Notes under the pieces: generated by a model | What the model was told of the DNA's origin: nothing | The model's database searches: none | The model's input: only the letters and a program-made list of their open reading frames with translations | Position numbers and translations under genes: made by a program | Assembly (NCBI GenBank): GCA_031771865.1 | Contig: JASISA010000025.1 | Coordinates: forward strand, 930,001 to 994,000 | DNA length: 64,000 bases | DNA from: Nothophaeocryptopus gaeumannii | Lineage: Eukaryota > Ascomycota > Dothideomycetes > Mycosphaerellales > Mycosphaerellaceae | Direction of reading: 5' to 3' | Shown: positions 10,957 to 20,712 of the stretch, in pieces | Layout: each line of letters opens with the position of its first letter | How positions within the stretch are numbered: position 1 is the stretch's first letter

Positions 10957-11936
10957 ATGCCATCCTCTCACGGCGGCAACGCAGGCTATATAGCACCACA
11001 TCGCGCACAGCCATGGCTCCAGCGTCTCGTGCAAGCGTTCGTGATGGCTCCCCGGCCGCGCCGCCCACCGAAAAGGCCAAGGAAAGAGACCGCTTACGCG
11101 ACAGCGTTTCTCGAAGATGCGTCGATCACACCGCAGATCCACCTCGCCCGTAGCACAAGAAAAGCCGCGTTATCGGCGTGGAGATCATGGGTCAGGCAAC
11201 AATGTGGATATCGCTCATTTGATCAGGACATCCCACTTACAGATCATAGATTCTGCGAAGCTCCTGGGATCCAGCTTTCGTCACGCCCCGAAGCCCTATC
11301 TAAAGTAAGCGTGCAGGACCTTCGCAAGTTCCTGCACTGGCACCTTAACCACTCGGAGATCACGAAACTCGGCACTCTCTATGTCTTCGCCCGAAAGTTC
11401 AGACAGGCGTACAAGATCCAGACCGGACAGGTGTTGGACACGAAACTGATTTCGGAGATGAAACACGTGCGCCTCCCTCGATAGTATGTTCGCACGGGCT
11501 GACTGTTGACAGTATATCGAGTTCGAACACGCTACGAACGGAGTTCGATCTGCAGGAAGATCGATCCGACAAGCCCGTACTCAACGTCGATGACCTTCTG
11601 GCGACCTTGCATGTCCACTGGGTTCAGTGTCAGGAGTGGTACGCAGCTGAGCGTCAACGGGTACAGCTCTCTCTAATACTCTTGCTCATCGTGTATACCT
11701 CTGCGCGGCCTTCGGCGGTCGTGGACTGCGAGGGCAAAATGCTCCCTGCTGATCTCGACGAGGATGAGCTGAACTTCCCGGGACAGTTTACCTCTTTCGA
11801 GACCGCTGGGGACTGCTTGAAGTATAAGGATATCCAGATATTCAAGGTCAAGGGACAGTCTCAAGACGACCACGTCTTGCTCATGATTGTTACCCTTAGG
11901 CTTATGAAAGGCCAGCGCAACAAGTCTCTTGCGTAG
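10957..11936 (+). pseudogene. DUF3435 tyrosine recombinase (Starship captain-like), decayed
   Basis: The start of a DUF3435-family protein, the tyrosine recombinases that mobilise Starships. From the ATG at 10957 the frame shows the N-terminal helical block typical of the family (VSVQDLRKFLHWHLNHSEI, then TLYVFARKFRQAYKIQTGQ). It meets a stop at 11482. Coding resumes in another frame, possibly through a 29-bp GT-AG gap at 11484-11512 that is too short to be a comfortable intron. The second part has ERQRVQLSLILLLIVYTSARPSAVV, where the arginine in TSARP matches the first catalytic Arg. CLKYKDIQIFKV and VTLRLMKGQRNKS follow, which are DUF3435 hallmarks. The frame stops at 11934-11936. The region carrying the catalytic His-x-x-Arg and Tyr is not readable in any frame beyond a few suggestive residues. 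The product would be inactive. It points into the element from about 160 bp inside its left edge. Confidence 0.72.
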
Positions 11937-13048
11937 GTGTGTTCTCCCCCATAAGCTTGCTGGACATGAATCGAGACATTGCTTAGAAGAAGCAAATCAG
12001 CCTATCCAAACAATCGCCTTCTTGAGAACAGCTTTATTCTCGTACTGCTCTCCTTCGGCATTGCCAGCAACTAGCACTAGCGGGGTACAGAGCAGAGTGA
12101 TGCTACGGCCATCAAGAGCCTCCGGAGTGTGCTCGAGATCTCGCTTGTGCAGAGGATGAACTTCAAAGACATCTAATGTAACGTCCGTCCCTACGTCACG
12201 GGACGCCCGCCGTGCCGGGACACGAACATCTATTTTCTAAGGTATTTCGCCATGGCCTCAATTTCAGATCTCGATCTTGGTTGACGCTTCGTTCTTCGCC
12301 TCTTTGCGCAATACGTCCACTTCCCCTTATGCCAAATGACCGACCCTAAGTCCAGATATCTAAGTTCAACGTCAGCGGCCAATTTTGTGTCAAAGACTCA
12401 ATACACGCTGTAGCACGCTCATGGGTCTGCAAAGGGCTACAACATAAGACCTAGGAACAGCCAGAGCCGCGAGCTACCATCTACAATAAAGTTTGAGATC
12501 AAAGTAGGCAATGCTAACGCCGTTGCAAGGGTAAGAAGGTAAACAACTAGTATCTGCGATAGGCGAAGCTCGGATAGCTCGGGTAGCGGAACGCTTATTC
12601 CTAGCCGGCTCCGGAGAGTGTGCGCCAGAATGACGTAACTGTGAAGCGCTCGATGCGCAGCGACTAGATGCTTCTAGTCTGATGTGATCCACGCCGCACC
12701 GAGTAGGTAACAGGCCTTGCTTCAACATGAATCGTCGTTCCACATAGCCCTCAACTTTCACGGCTCTACGTACTCGCAACTGTAAACATAGAGCGCAGCA
12801 GCTGCCGACTCATGAAATACGTTTAGCCAATACGGCTGTTGCGTTAATGAGCTGCTGTGCTACAACGCAAGCACGCAGGCTTGACGCCGCGGGAGTATAA
12901 CCGAGCGAGATGCGAGATGAGAGGCTGAGCTGCTGAGCTGTAGGCTAACAGCGTCGTGTGCTGATAATCGAGAGACAGATCCTCGGCCCGATAGTATTCA
13001 TGACAATACGTATGCTGCTGAGCAATTAGCCTGCTACTACTCGCCGCA
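11937..13048. other. Insert sequence without a supported gene
   Basis: The first 200-300 bases may be the rotted 3' half of the recombinase. For example, a frame near 12000-12060 reads NRLLENSFILVLLSFGIAS, faintly like the conserved ALALADGAF region. The rest shows no domain, no tRNA and no obvious repeat. Its right end must hold the promoter of the NLR gene. Confidence 0.4.
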
Positions 13049-16000
13049 ATGCAGACGCCCAGCCGCGATCGCGACGCATACAGCGTTGGTATCATCTGCG
13101 CGTTGGCGACAGAAAAGGCCGCAGTAAGGGCGATGTTAGACGAGGAGCATCCACGCCTACCTCCCGCTGCTGGTGACGAGAACGACTACACTTTCGGCAA
13201 GATCGGTGACCACGGCGTCGCTGTCGCCTGCCTCCCTAGCGACATGGGAACATCATCCGCGAGCGCCGTTGCTGTACACATGATGCGCAGCTTCCCGATC
13301 AAGATTGGCCTCATGGTCGGAATCTGTGGCGGCGTCTGGAGTGACGATCGAGACATACGGCTAGGCGATGTAGTGGTAAGCAAGCCGACTGGACAGCATG
13401 GCGGAGTAGTGCAGTGGGACATTGGCAAAGTGGAGGATGGAGGAGAATTCCGGCGTACGGGCACTTTGGACAAACCTCCACGGCCGCTGCGAAGTGCAAT
13501 AATAGGTCTGGAGGCGCAACACCTCATGTCGGGCCACAATCTACAGCAGCACTTGGACGAGATGTTGTCAAAGTATCCGAAAATGGCCAAGACGTACGGA
13601 CGCCAGGGCAGCGCAAATAACCAGTTCTTCGAGGCAAGCTATAGCCATGTCAAAGGCAACAGTACTTGTGCGCAGTGCGATCCTAACCACTTGCAACATC
13701 GACCGGAGCGCGAAGAGGAGCAACCAGAGATCCATTACGGTAACATCGCATCGGGCAACGCAGTCGTCAAGGATGGACCGACACGAGATCGCATCGCCAG
13801 GCAGGAAGAGATCATTTGCTTTGAGATGGAAGCGGCTGGGTTGATGGATAATTTCCCGTGCGTAGTGATCCGAGGGGTGTGCGACTACGCCGACTCGCAC
13901 AAGAACAAGCGGTGGCAGCCGTACGCGGCGGCGGCAGCGGCGGCGTATGCCAAAGAGCTGCTGTTATGGATGCCGGCGGCAGAGGTGGCAACGATGCAGT
14001 CAGCGCGTGAAACGACGCGTAGGTAGTGTATGGTCGTCTGAGGCAGCGCATGATCGACTAATCACTGTATAGGACCGTCGAAGCGTGCCGTGTATATACC
14101 ATTTTCGAAGAATCATCAGTTTGTCGGTCGGCGAGCCCAACTTGAAGTCCTCGGGCGCCGAGTCTTCACAGCTCCAGATTGCCAGAGATTAGCTATCGTT
14201 GGGCTCGGTGGCATCGGCAAGACACAATTAGTGCTCAGCTTTGCATACTCAGTGCTAGAAGAGCATCCGGGCATATCTATCTTTGGATACCTGCGCTTAG
14301 TGTCGAAACCTTTGAGCGCGCGACCGAATTGATTGCACAACAGCTTAGGTTACGATCGGGTGCAAACCATGGCGAGGACTCAAAAGAGCTAGTCAGGCGT
14401 TATCTAAGCGCTCCAAGTGCTGGCAGGTGGCTCCTTATTATCGACAATGCGGACGATATCGAGATTCTCGAACGGTCAACGCGTAGCGATGGCTTGCTTC
14501 GATACTTACCAGAGAGCCGCTTAGGCGTAACGATCTTCACGACACGCACATCTGGCGTCGCGCAGCGTCTCGTAGGCAGCAATGTACTCAATTTGAAGAT
14601 TCCGACAACAGAGGAAGCGACAGAGCTCTTGAGAGGTGCCTTGGTTAATACAGGCTTACTTCGGAATCCAACGACAGTAACAAGCTTCCTTGCCGAGCTA
14701 GAGCATCTACCTCTCGCCATCACTCAAGCAGCTGCCTACATCAACATCAACCAGATGTCCATTTCAGAGTATTCAAAGCTTCTTCGGAGCACCGATGAAG
14801 ACTTGGTATACCTTATGAGCGCCGAAATTCGAGACAGCACGCGCTACGAGGAATCGTCTAGTGCTGTCGCGACGACATGGGCCGTGTCTTTCAAGCAGAT
14901 TCTTGAGCAAGATCCTGTTGCAGCAGACCTCCTGCAGTACATATCATACATCGAATGGAAGGGAATCCCGCGTTCCATTCTGCCTACCGTACGGCCAGAA
15001 GCACGGACGATAAACGCAATCGGCACACTATGCTCATATTCGTTCCTGACCAAGCAGGCAGACGGGACAACGTATGATATGCATCGGCTAGTGCACATGG
15101 CGAGCCGTATCTGGCTCCGAGAAGGTAGTCGTACAGCCCAGATGCTGGCGCAAGCCACAGGTCACCTTGTGGCAATATTTCCTACAGATGAATATTCAAA
15201 TCGCAATGTTTGGAGGGCCTACTTGCCGCACGTCACACGAATGAAGCTCGACTGGCCGAGTGTTAACACTGGGCTCGACAGATTAGTGGAGGACAAAAGC
15301 AAGCTTTGTATGAAAGTAGGACAATGCCTCCTAGTTGACGGGAGGACAAAAGAAGCACTACACTGGTTGAACGAATCCTATCAACTAAGAGGCAAGCTCG
15401 TAGAGGATCATCCTGATCGACTCGCATCGCAGCACGAGCTCGCACGTGCATACTGGGCGAACGGGCAGACGAAGGATGCCATCCAGCTGCTCGAGCGTGT
15501 TGTCGCTATCCGAGAGACATCGCTCGCGGAGGATCATCCCAGTCGACTCGCATCGCAGCACGGGCTCGCACGTGTATACGAGGCGAACGGGCAGACGAAG
15601 GATGCCATCCAGCTGCTCGAGCGTGTTGTCGCTATCCGAGACATCGCTCGCGGAGGATCATCCCAGTCGACTCGCATCGCAGCACGGGCTCGCACGTGTA
15701 TACGAGGCGAACGGGCAGACGAAGGATGCCATCCAGCTGCTCGAGCGTGTTGTCGCTATCCGAGAGACATCGCTCGCGGAGGATCATCCCAGTCGACTCG
15801 CATCGCAGCACGGGCTCGCAGGTGTATACGAGGCGAACGGGCAGACGAAGGATGCCATCCAGCTGCTCGAGCACGTCGTCGCTATCCACAAGACATCGCT
15901 CGGGGAGGATCATCCCAGTCGACTCGCATCGCAGCACGGGCTCGCAGGTGCATACGAGGCGAACGGGCAGACGAAGGATGCCATCCAGCTGCTCGAGCAC

Positions 16001-17248
16001 GTCGTCGCTATCGAAGAGACATCGCTCGGGGAGGATCATCCCGACCGACTCGCATCGCAGCACGGGCTCGCACGTGCATACGAGGCGAACGGGCAGACGA
16101 AGGATGCCATCCAGCTGCTCGAGCACGTCGTCGCTATCCAAGAGACATCGCTCGGGGAGGATCATCCCGACCGACTCGCATCGCAGCACGGGCTCGCACG
16201 TGCATACGAGGCGAACGGGCAGACGAAGGATGCCATCCAGCTGCTCGAGCACGTCGTCGCTATCCGAGAGACATCGCTCGGGGAGGATCATCCCAGTCGA
16301 CTCGCATCGCAGCACGAGCTCGCAGGTGCATACCAGGCGAACGGGCAGACGAAGGATGCCATCCAGCTGCTCGAGCGTGTTGTCGCTATCCGAGAGACAT
16401 CGCTCGCGGAGGATCATCCCAGTCGACTCGCATCGCAGCACGGGCTCGCACGTGCATACGAGGCGAACGGGCAAACGAAGGATGCCATCCAGCTGCTCGA
16501 GCACGTCGTCGCTATCCAAGAGACATCGCTCGGGGAGGATCATCCCAGTCGACTCGCATCGCAGCACGAGCTCGCAGGTGCATACCAGGCGAACGGGCAG
16601 ACGAAGGATGCCATCCAGCTGCTCGAGCGTGTTGTCGCTATCCGAGAGACATCGCTCGCGGAGGATCATCCCAGTCGACTCGCATCGCAGCACGGGCTCG
16701 CACGTGCATACGAGGCGAACGGGCAAACGAAGGATGCCATCCAGCTGCTCGAGCACGTCGTCGCTATCCAAGAGACATCGCTCGGGGAGGATCATCCCAG
16801 TCGACTCGCATCGCAGCACGAGCTCGCAGGTGCATACGAGGCGAACGGGCAGACGAAGGATGCCATCCAGCTGCTCGAGCACGTCGTCGCTATCCAAGAG
16901 ACATCGCTCGGGGAGGATCATCCCGACCGACTCGCATCGCAGCACGGGCTCGCACGTGCATACGAGGCGAACGGGCAGACGAAGGATGCCATCCAGCTGC
17001 TCGAGCACGTCGTCGCTATCGAAGAGACATCGCTCGGGGAGGATCATCCCAGTCGACTCGCATCGCAGCACGGGCTCGCACGTGTATACGAGGCGAACGG
17101 GCAGACGAAGGATGCCATCCAGCTGCTCGAGCACGTCGTCGCTATCGAAGAGACATCGCTCGGGGAGGATCATCCCAGTCGACTCGCATCGCAGCACGGG
17201 CTCGCACGTGTATACGAGGCGAACGGGCAGACGAAGGATGCCATCTAG
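13049..17248 (+). pseudogene. Fungal NLR: PNP-UDP / NB-ARC / TPR, with two frameshifts
   Basis: A fungal NOD-like receptor gene. Exon 1 (13049..14018) encodes an N-terminal nucleoside-phosphorylase-like (PNP_UDP) effector domain: YSVGIICALATEKAAV at the start, VGICGGV, and CFEMEAAGLMD near the end. A 54-bp intron (14019-14072, GTAGGT...TAG, branch CTAAT) leads into NB-ARC: Walker A GLGGIGKTQ, Walker B WLLIIDNADD, TIFTTRTSG, HLPLAITQAA and the MHRLVH (MHD-like) motif. A TPR array follows. Two lesions break it. One T is missing from the run at 14282-14284, shifting the frame just after Walker A. One GA is missing from a GAGAGA run near 15639 in TPR unit 3, which returns the frame to the original one. 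The array then ends mid-unit at a stop (17246-17248). Proteins of this design act in non-self recognition and incompatibility cell death; the specific role is unknown. Confidence 0.85.
15388..17248 (+). repeat. 126-bp TPR-coding tandem array, 14 full units plus one partial
   Basis: Fifteen head-to-tail copies of a 126-bp (42-codon) unit carry the conserved core RLASQHGLARAYEANGQTKD, ending in AIQLLEHVVAI. Unit 1 (15388-15513) is the most diverged; the others differ at only a few codons. Variable positions recur at fixed sites: LA/LG, PS/PD, HG/HE, AR/AG, AY/VY, YE/YQ, LER/LEH, and the last residue (R, Q, E or H). Units 8-9 equal units 10-11, including a shared silent CAG-to-CAA change in units 9 and 11, so a 252-bp pair was duplicated. 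Unit 3 carries the 2-bp deletion. Unit 15 stops after KDAI. Such high internal conservation marks fungal NLR repeats that are reshuffled by unequal recombination. Confidence 0.95.
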
Positions 17249-17438
17249 GTTTGTCATAAGGCACAGTTGCTTTCTTTTCGCAGGATAAAGACAGACCTTG
17301 AAGTAAGACGTGATTGCTTTCATGAATGCGTGTTGCCGCCTATCCTGCATAATATGCTGCCCCAGTCACTTCCTTTCTAATAAGATACGATTGTCCTAGT
17401 CGCCCAACAATACCTCAATGACCTCATCCTCATCTCGG
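17249..17438. other. Spacer between the NLR and the transposase relic
   Basis: This 190-bp stretch follows the abrupt end of the TPR array. The TPR similarity ends within a few bases of 17246, so the junction looks like the breakpoint of a deletion or insertion rather than a natural gene end. Nothing else was recognised. Confidence 0.4.
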
Positions 17439-19321
17439 CTACCACATCCGCGCAACTGGGGCTCCTTGGGGAATCGTCGCAAGTGCATCCTCTGGATCGT
17501 GCATCTCGCTCAATTTCAATGATGCTCTCGCAGATTCTGGCATGTCGGTGACTCGGGTCATCTCTGCAATAGGAGGGGAAGAACTTGTCTCTGGCTCGTC
17601 ATTCTTACGCTTTCGACTCTGCTTTCTGTTCTTGGCATTCTCCTTGGCAGCGTCTCTCTTCATTCGCTCCGCCCGCGCTTCCACCAGGTCCTCATAGCTT
17701 ACTACCTTTGCCCTACCCAGTACCAATGACTTTGTCGCACGTCGGGGTTTAGCTTCATTATTTGTCTCAAGCAAGAACCGAATTTGATCGCGCTGGAGAG
17801 CATTCTTCGCAAGGAAAGTTTGGGCGGCCTTCGTGAGCTTCTGCAGGTGTCTTTGGAGGCTAAGTTGCCCCACTGGTCAAGTACTTGGGCATCGTGCTCA
17901 ATAATCATGTTCTGGAGCGACATAAAAAGGCTCTACTGATACAGGCGTAACAGGTGTTACAGGCATTGCTGGTACTTCTGACATTGCCGGTACTGTCAAG
18001 GTCGTGCTCTGTGGGGCAGGCCCGGCCGTCACCTCGTCAGCCTCCGTCAACTCTGGAGGCTTTGGCAGATGATCCAGCACTCTGTCCGGATTGAATGGGA
18101 ACAATCCACTTTTGCTCCATCCTGCGAGAATGTTCCGCTTGGTGAATGCCCTCTGCCTTGCAGGGCTATATAGCGAAGTGAAATGCTCCTTTCCGATGGT
18201 CTCCACACCTCCCGTTCCATTCGCTCAACGTTGTCGCGGTAAGCTGTCTTTAACGGGCCAAAGACAGCAACATCGCAAGGCTGAAGCTTATGGGACGTGT
18301 GGGAAGGGAGACGACATAAGAGGATATTGTTAGCGAAACAATGCTCTAGCACCTCTAGCGTTTCGTGTGTGCCGAAGCAGTTGAAGCTTGGAACTAAGAA
18401 CAAGTGTGATGCTTCTATCTATGAGTAGCCACATTGCTACCTATATCTATTACTCCTGCTGCTAGCAACCTAATCGCCACTGACTGCCTACTAGGCAGCC
18501 ATCCCAGTGGCGTAGCTGCCTACCAGGCAGTAGGCTGAATATCACGTGACCATGGGATTCAACTGAAGCCGTCGCAGATCAGCACCCTTGGCCTATGGCC
18601 GGCAACTTCCTTTGTCTGTGGATCGAAGACACGCCTCAGCCACTCCAAGCTAATCTTGGAGTCAGTATACCCAGACTCGGAGCAAGCATAGTGCCATCCA
18701 GGCGTAGGGAACGTTGTCCAGTTACTTCGATGCGTCGTGGCTGGCCAAATAATCATGGGCCGTAAGTACCTACCGTCTCCACTGCTACACTCTATCGCCG
18801 TCACTGTCGTTCGCTTGACACGAGCGCCTTTGTAGTCTCGTGTATCATCTTTCCCAACTAGGACCTTAACAGAACCCAACATCGAAAGCATGACTCCCGT
18901 CTCGTTCATGTTATAGACATTCTCAGCCAAAACATCTGGATCTTGTATCATCTGCTGTATCACCTCAAACCAGTGCACGATCTTCGCATAGATGTTCTTC
19001 TCATGGCGGTTCCAATCAAGTGCCTTGACTCTTCTCGCCTTCAGTTCCGGATGACGATTTTCTAGCCCCTTCGCCCAGTTCTTGCCAGGAGGCTTAAGCG
19101 GTCTATCCAGCGTGGATCTATGGCGAGTCGCGCTAAAGGCAACAGAGGGCAGATGCTTCATTCGCACGGGACGTCCGAGAGCAGACATGTAGAATGAACT
19201 CGATCATCGCCTTCTCCTCAGAGGGCATGAGATACTGCTGGCTCTGGGCTTTGGCCTTGATCGACGGTCGTCCGTGTGCACGGTAGTAGAGGGTAGAGCG
19301 TGGAACTCCGGTGCGATCTGC
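17439..19321 (-). pseudogene. pogo/Fot1-type DDE transposase relic
   Basis: Fragments of a Tc1/mariner-superfamily transposase with a CENP-B/HTH-psq N-terminus and a DDE_1 core. Reading from the right edge leftward: RTGVPRSTLYYRAHGRPS (HTH remnant, its beginning missing at the insertion edge), LPSVAFSATRHR, NMNETGVMLSMLGSVKVLVGK, HRPRVLICDGF, then a 188-bp insertion. Past it come THETLEVLEHCFANNILLC, SHKLQPCDVAVFGPLK, a frameshift, KEHFTSLYSPARQRAFTKRN with SGLFPFNPDRVL, at least one more frame break, and a lysine/arginine-rich C-terminus ending at 17439. The first catalytic Asp of the usual NxDETG motif is Asn here. The second Asp (ICDGF) is kept. The gene is dead by truncation, substitution, insertion and frameshifts. 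Confidence 0.88.
18378..18565. mobile_element. 188-bp MITE-like insertion inside the transposase
   Basis: The element begins CAGTTGAA (18378-18385) and ends TTCAACTG (18558-18565), a perfect 8-bp terminal inverted repeat. It is flanked by the 3-bp duplication AAG (18375-18377 and 18566-18568). Removing the element and one AAG rejoins the transposase in frame, giving ICDGF followed directly by GTHETLE. Its interior has two near-palindromes built on CTGCCTA..AGGCAG. It has no coding capacity. The superfamily is uncertain: 3-bp duplications suggest PIF/Harbinger, while CAG-starting ends recall hAT. Confidence 0.8.
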
Positions 19322-19326
19322 GAGTA

Positions 19327-19553
19327 CGATGTACTTCTTTTTGGACTATACGTTTCTCGCGGCGTTCCCGCTGGCGTTTCTGTTTTGGAAGATCGTCAAG
19401 AAGACCACATATGTCAAGCCTGGCACGGCGGATCTGAGTGTTGGTGGACTGGTGACGGACATTGATGAGTATGAAAGGCGCCTACCGCTGAAGGGTCAAA
19501 GCCGGTTTGAGGCGTGGAGACAATCAGTCTTGTCAAGAAAGAAGAGCGGATAA
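19327..19553 (+). pseudogene. Amino-acid permease, 3' part (orphaned C-terminus)
   Basis: The in-frame continuation of the permease begun at 9116. It encodes TMYFFLDYTFLAAFPLAFLFWK, the last membrane helix, then KTTYVKPGTADL and a cytosolic tail ending at the TAA at 19551-19553. PGTADL and a following acidic DIDEYE are typical of permease C-tails. It has no promoter or start of its own and is separated from the rest of the gene by the 8.5-kb insertion. Confidence 0.9.
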
Positions 19554-19666
19554 AGAGTCTGCATGGAATGATACGTCTATCACATCAGCAAACACCTTGT
19601 CAAGCACTTATGAGAGAGCTGTTTCTGGTCTGATTTTCGCCTTTACTCACCCACAACCTCTCAGTC

Positions 19667-20426
19667 ATGGAATCCTCCAAATTCCCACCACAGACCGACT
19701 ACAAGTACGCAGTCATGCGCCTGCGTAGCCCGCCACCAGACGTGCTACACACTCTCTCCCACAAGAAACTATACCTCATTCTCTCATCCGCAATCATCAT
19801 GGAAACCTTCCGAATCAACAAGCTTAAAGAGGAATGAATTATGGCAAGCCATCAATTTCTGGTTCGATGCAGACGTCAAAGACCAATACAGAGCAATCTG
19901 CGATCTTGTCGATAACAATGTCGATGGAGCTGTGCTTCCAGACGTCCGCCTTTACCAAATCAGTGCCAGAGAAGAAACGGACGAGCCAGGAAATTTGTTT
20001 CTCGTGGCTGGGAATGGCGACGCACGGAAGGTGTTGCAGATACTTGTGCTTTCGAGTGTTTTGGACGAGAAGGGGAGGATGGACTGGCTGAACGTTGCGA
20101 TTAATGATGAGTTGATGGAGTGGTATGAGGGAGGGGTGTTTAATTGGAAAGAGGCCGAGGGTGGGACGATGCCGTGGGAGGTGGAAGAGGGTGGTTCGTG
20201 GAGTAGGGAGCAGAGTATTTCTGTTGAGACGTTGAAGACGAGTGAGTCTGAACAGGGATCTGGAGCTGGGAAGGAGACAGGACCAGAGCGTGAGCTTCCA
20301 ACCCGGTCTGGTTCGCAGAACCAGATTGACGCTGATGTTCAGGCCGCGGCTGCTTTGTTCGCCCCTTCGATCGCTGAGGATGACGAGGAAGGACATGAGA
20401 AGATGGAGATACGCAAGGGAGGATGA
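19667..20426 (+). CDS. Hypothetical protein, possibly frameshifted
   Basis: I do not recognise this gene. A short frame from the ATG at 19667 (MESSKFPPQTDYKYAVMRLR, then SHKKLYLILSSAIIMETFRI) stops at about 19837. An overlapping frame continues with KRNELWQAINFWFDADV and reaches 20426 through a glutamate/glycine/serine-rich tail (VEEGGSWSREQSISVETLK). The two parts read as one protein if one base is added or lost near 19820-19830, so the gene may be frameshifted or the first part spurious. No membrane segment or signal peptide is evident. It begins about 110 bp downstream of the permease fragment. Confidence 0.4.
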
Positions 20427-20712
20427 AGTGAAAATTATCAAGAAACACGAAGCAGAGGGCGTCAGTGTCAAATTTAAGCAAGCAATCAAGATGGCACAGC
20501 TCTGGAAAAGAACGTTGAAGCGAGGCAGGGTTCCAGTCATCTAGGATTTCCTGAACGGTGATTCCGTACACTCATTGCTTTTACGTTCTTCCTCTGAATC
20601 TCCCTCTTGTATCGCGCAGCCGAGTGAGTGAATAGCGCCGCAAATCAAGCAAGTGATCAAAAGCCATCCCTACGACCTCGCCGCTCTGTCTATCGCTACA
20701 CTCTTCTCAAAC

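Larger units (their letters stand above)
10794..19326. mobile_element. 8.5-kb Starship-like composite insertion in the permease gene
   Basis: The permease frame is interrupted after ...GGGTGGAGTA (ending 10793) and resumes after a second GAGTA at 19322-19326. Deleting 10794-19326 joins TGG AGT to ACG ATG TAC and continues the permease into its last helices with no frame change. The block is therefore a single clean 8,533-bp insertion with a 5-bp (or shorter, TA/AGTA) target duplication. From left to right it holds a subterminal direct repeat, a DUF3435 tyrosine-recombinase relic pointing inward, about 1.1 kb without genes, a broken PNP/NB-ARC/TPR NLR gene, and a pogo/Fot1 transposase relic on the minus strand. 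A captain as first gene near one end with NLR cargo matches Starship architecture. The size is very small for a Starship, no terminal inverted repeat was found, and the right edge truncates the pogo gene. Identity as a Starship is therefore inference; identity as an insertion is strong. Confidence 0.8.

Noticed and set aside
11484..11512. A 29-bp intron in the DUF3435 gene
   Set aside because: It has GT-AG ends and a CTGAC-like element and would join the family motifs. However, 29 bp is shorter than every other intron here (40 bp or more), so I treat the break as decay and keep the intron only as a possibility.
15632..17350. A 572-residue minus-strand open frame and a second plus-strand frame across the TPR array
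   Set aside because: The 126-bp unit is a multiple of three and lacks stops in several frames, so long shadow frames repeat with it. Only the frame with the TPR pattern is homologous to a known fold.
10794..19321. Terminal inverted repeats that would make the whole insertion a DNA transposon
   Set aside because: The two ends were compared in both orientations and show only short shared strings (GCGAGT, GATC), not an inverted repeat.
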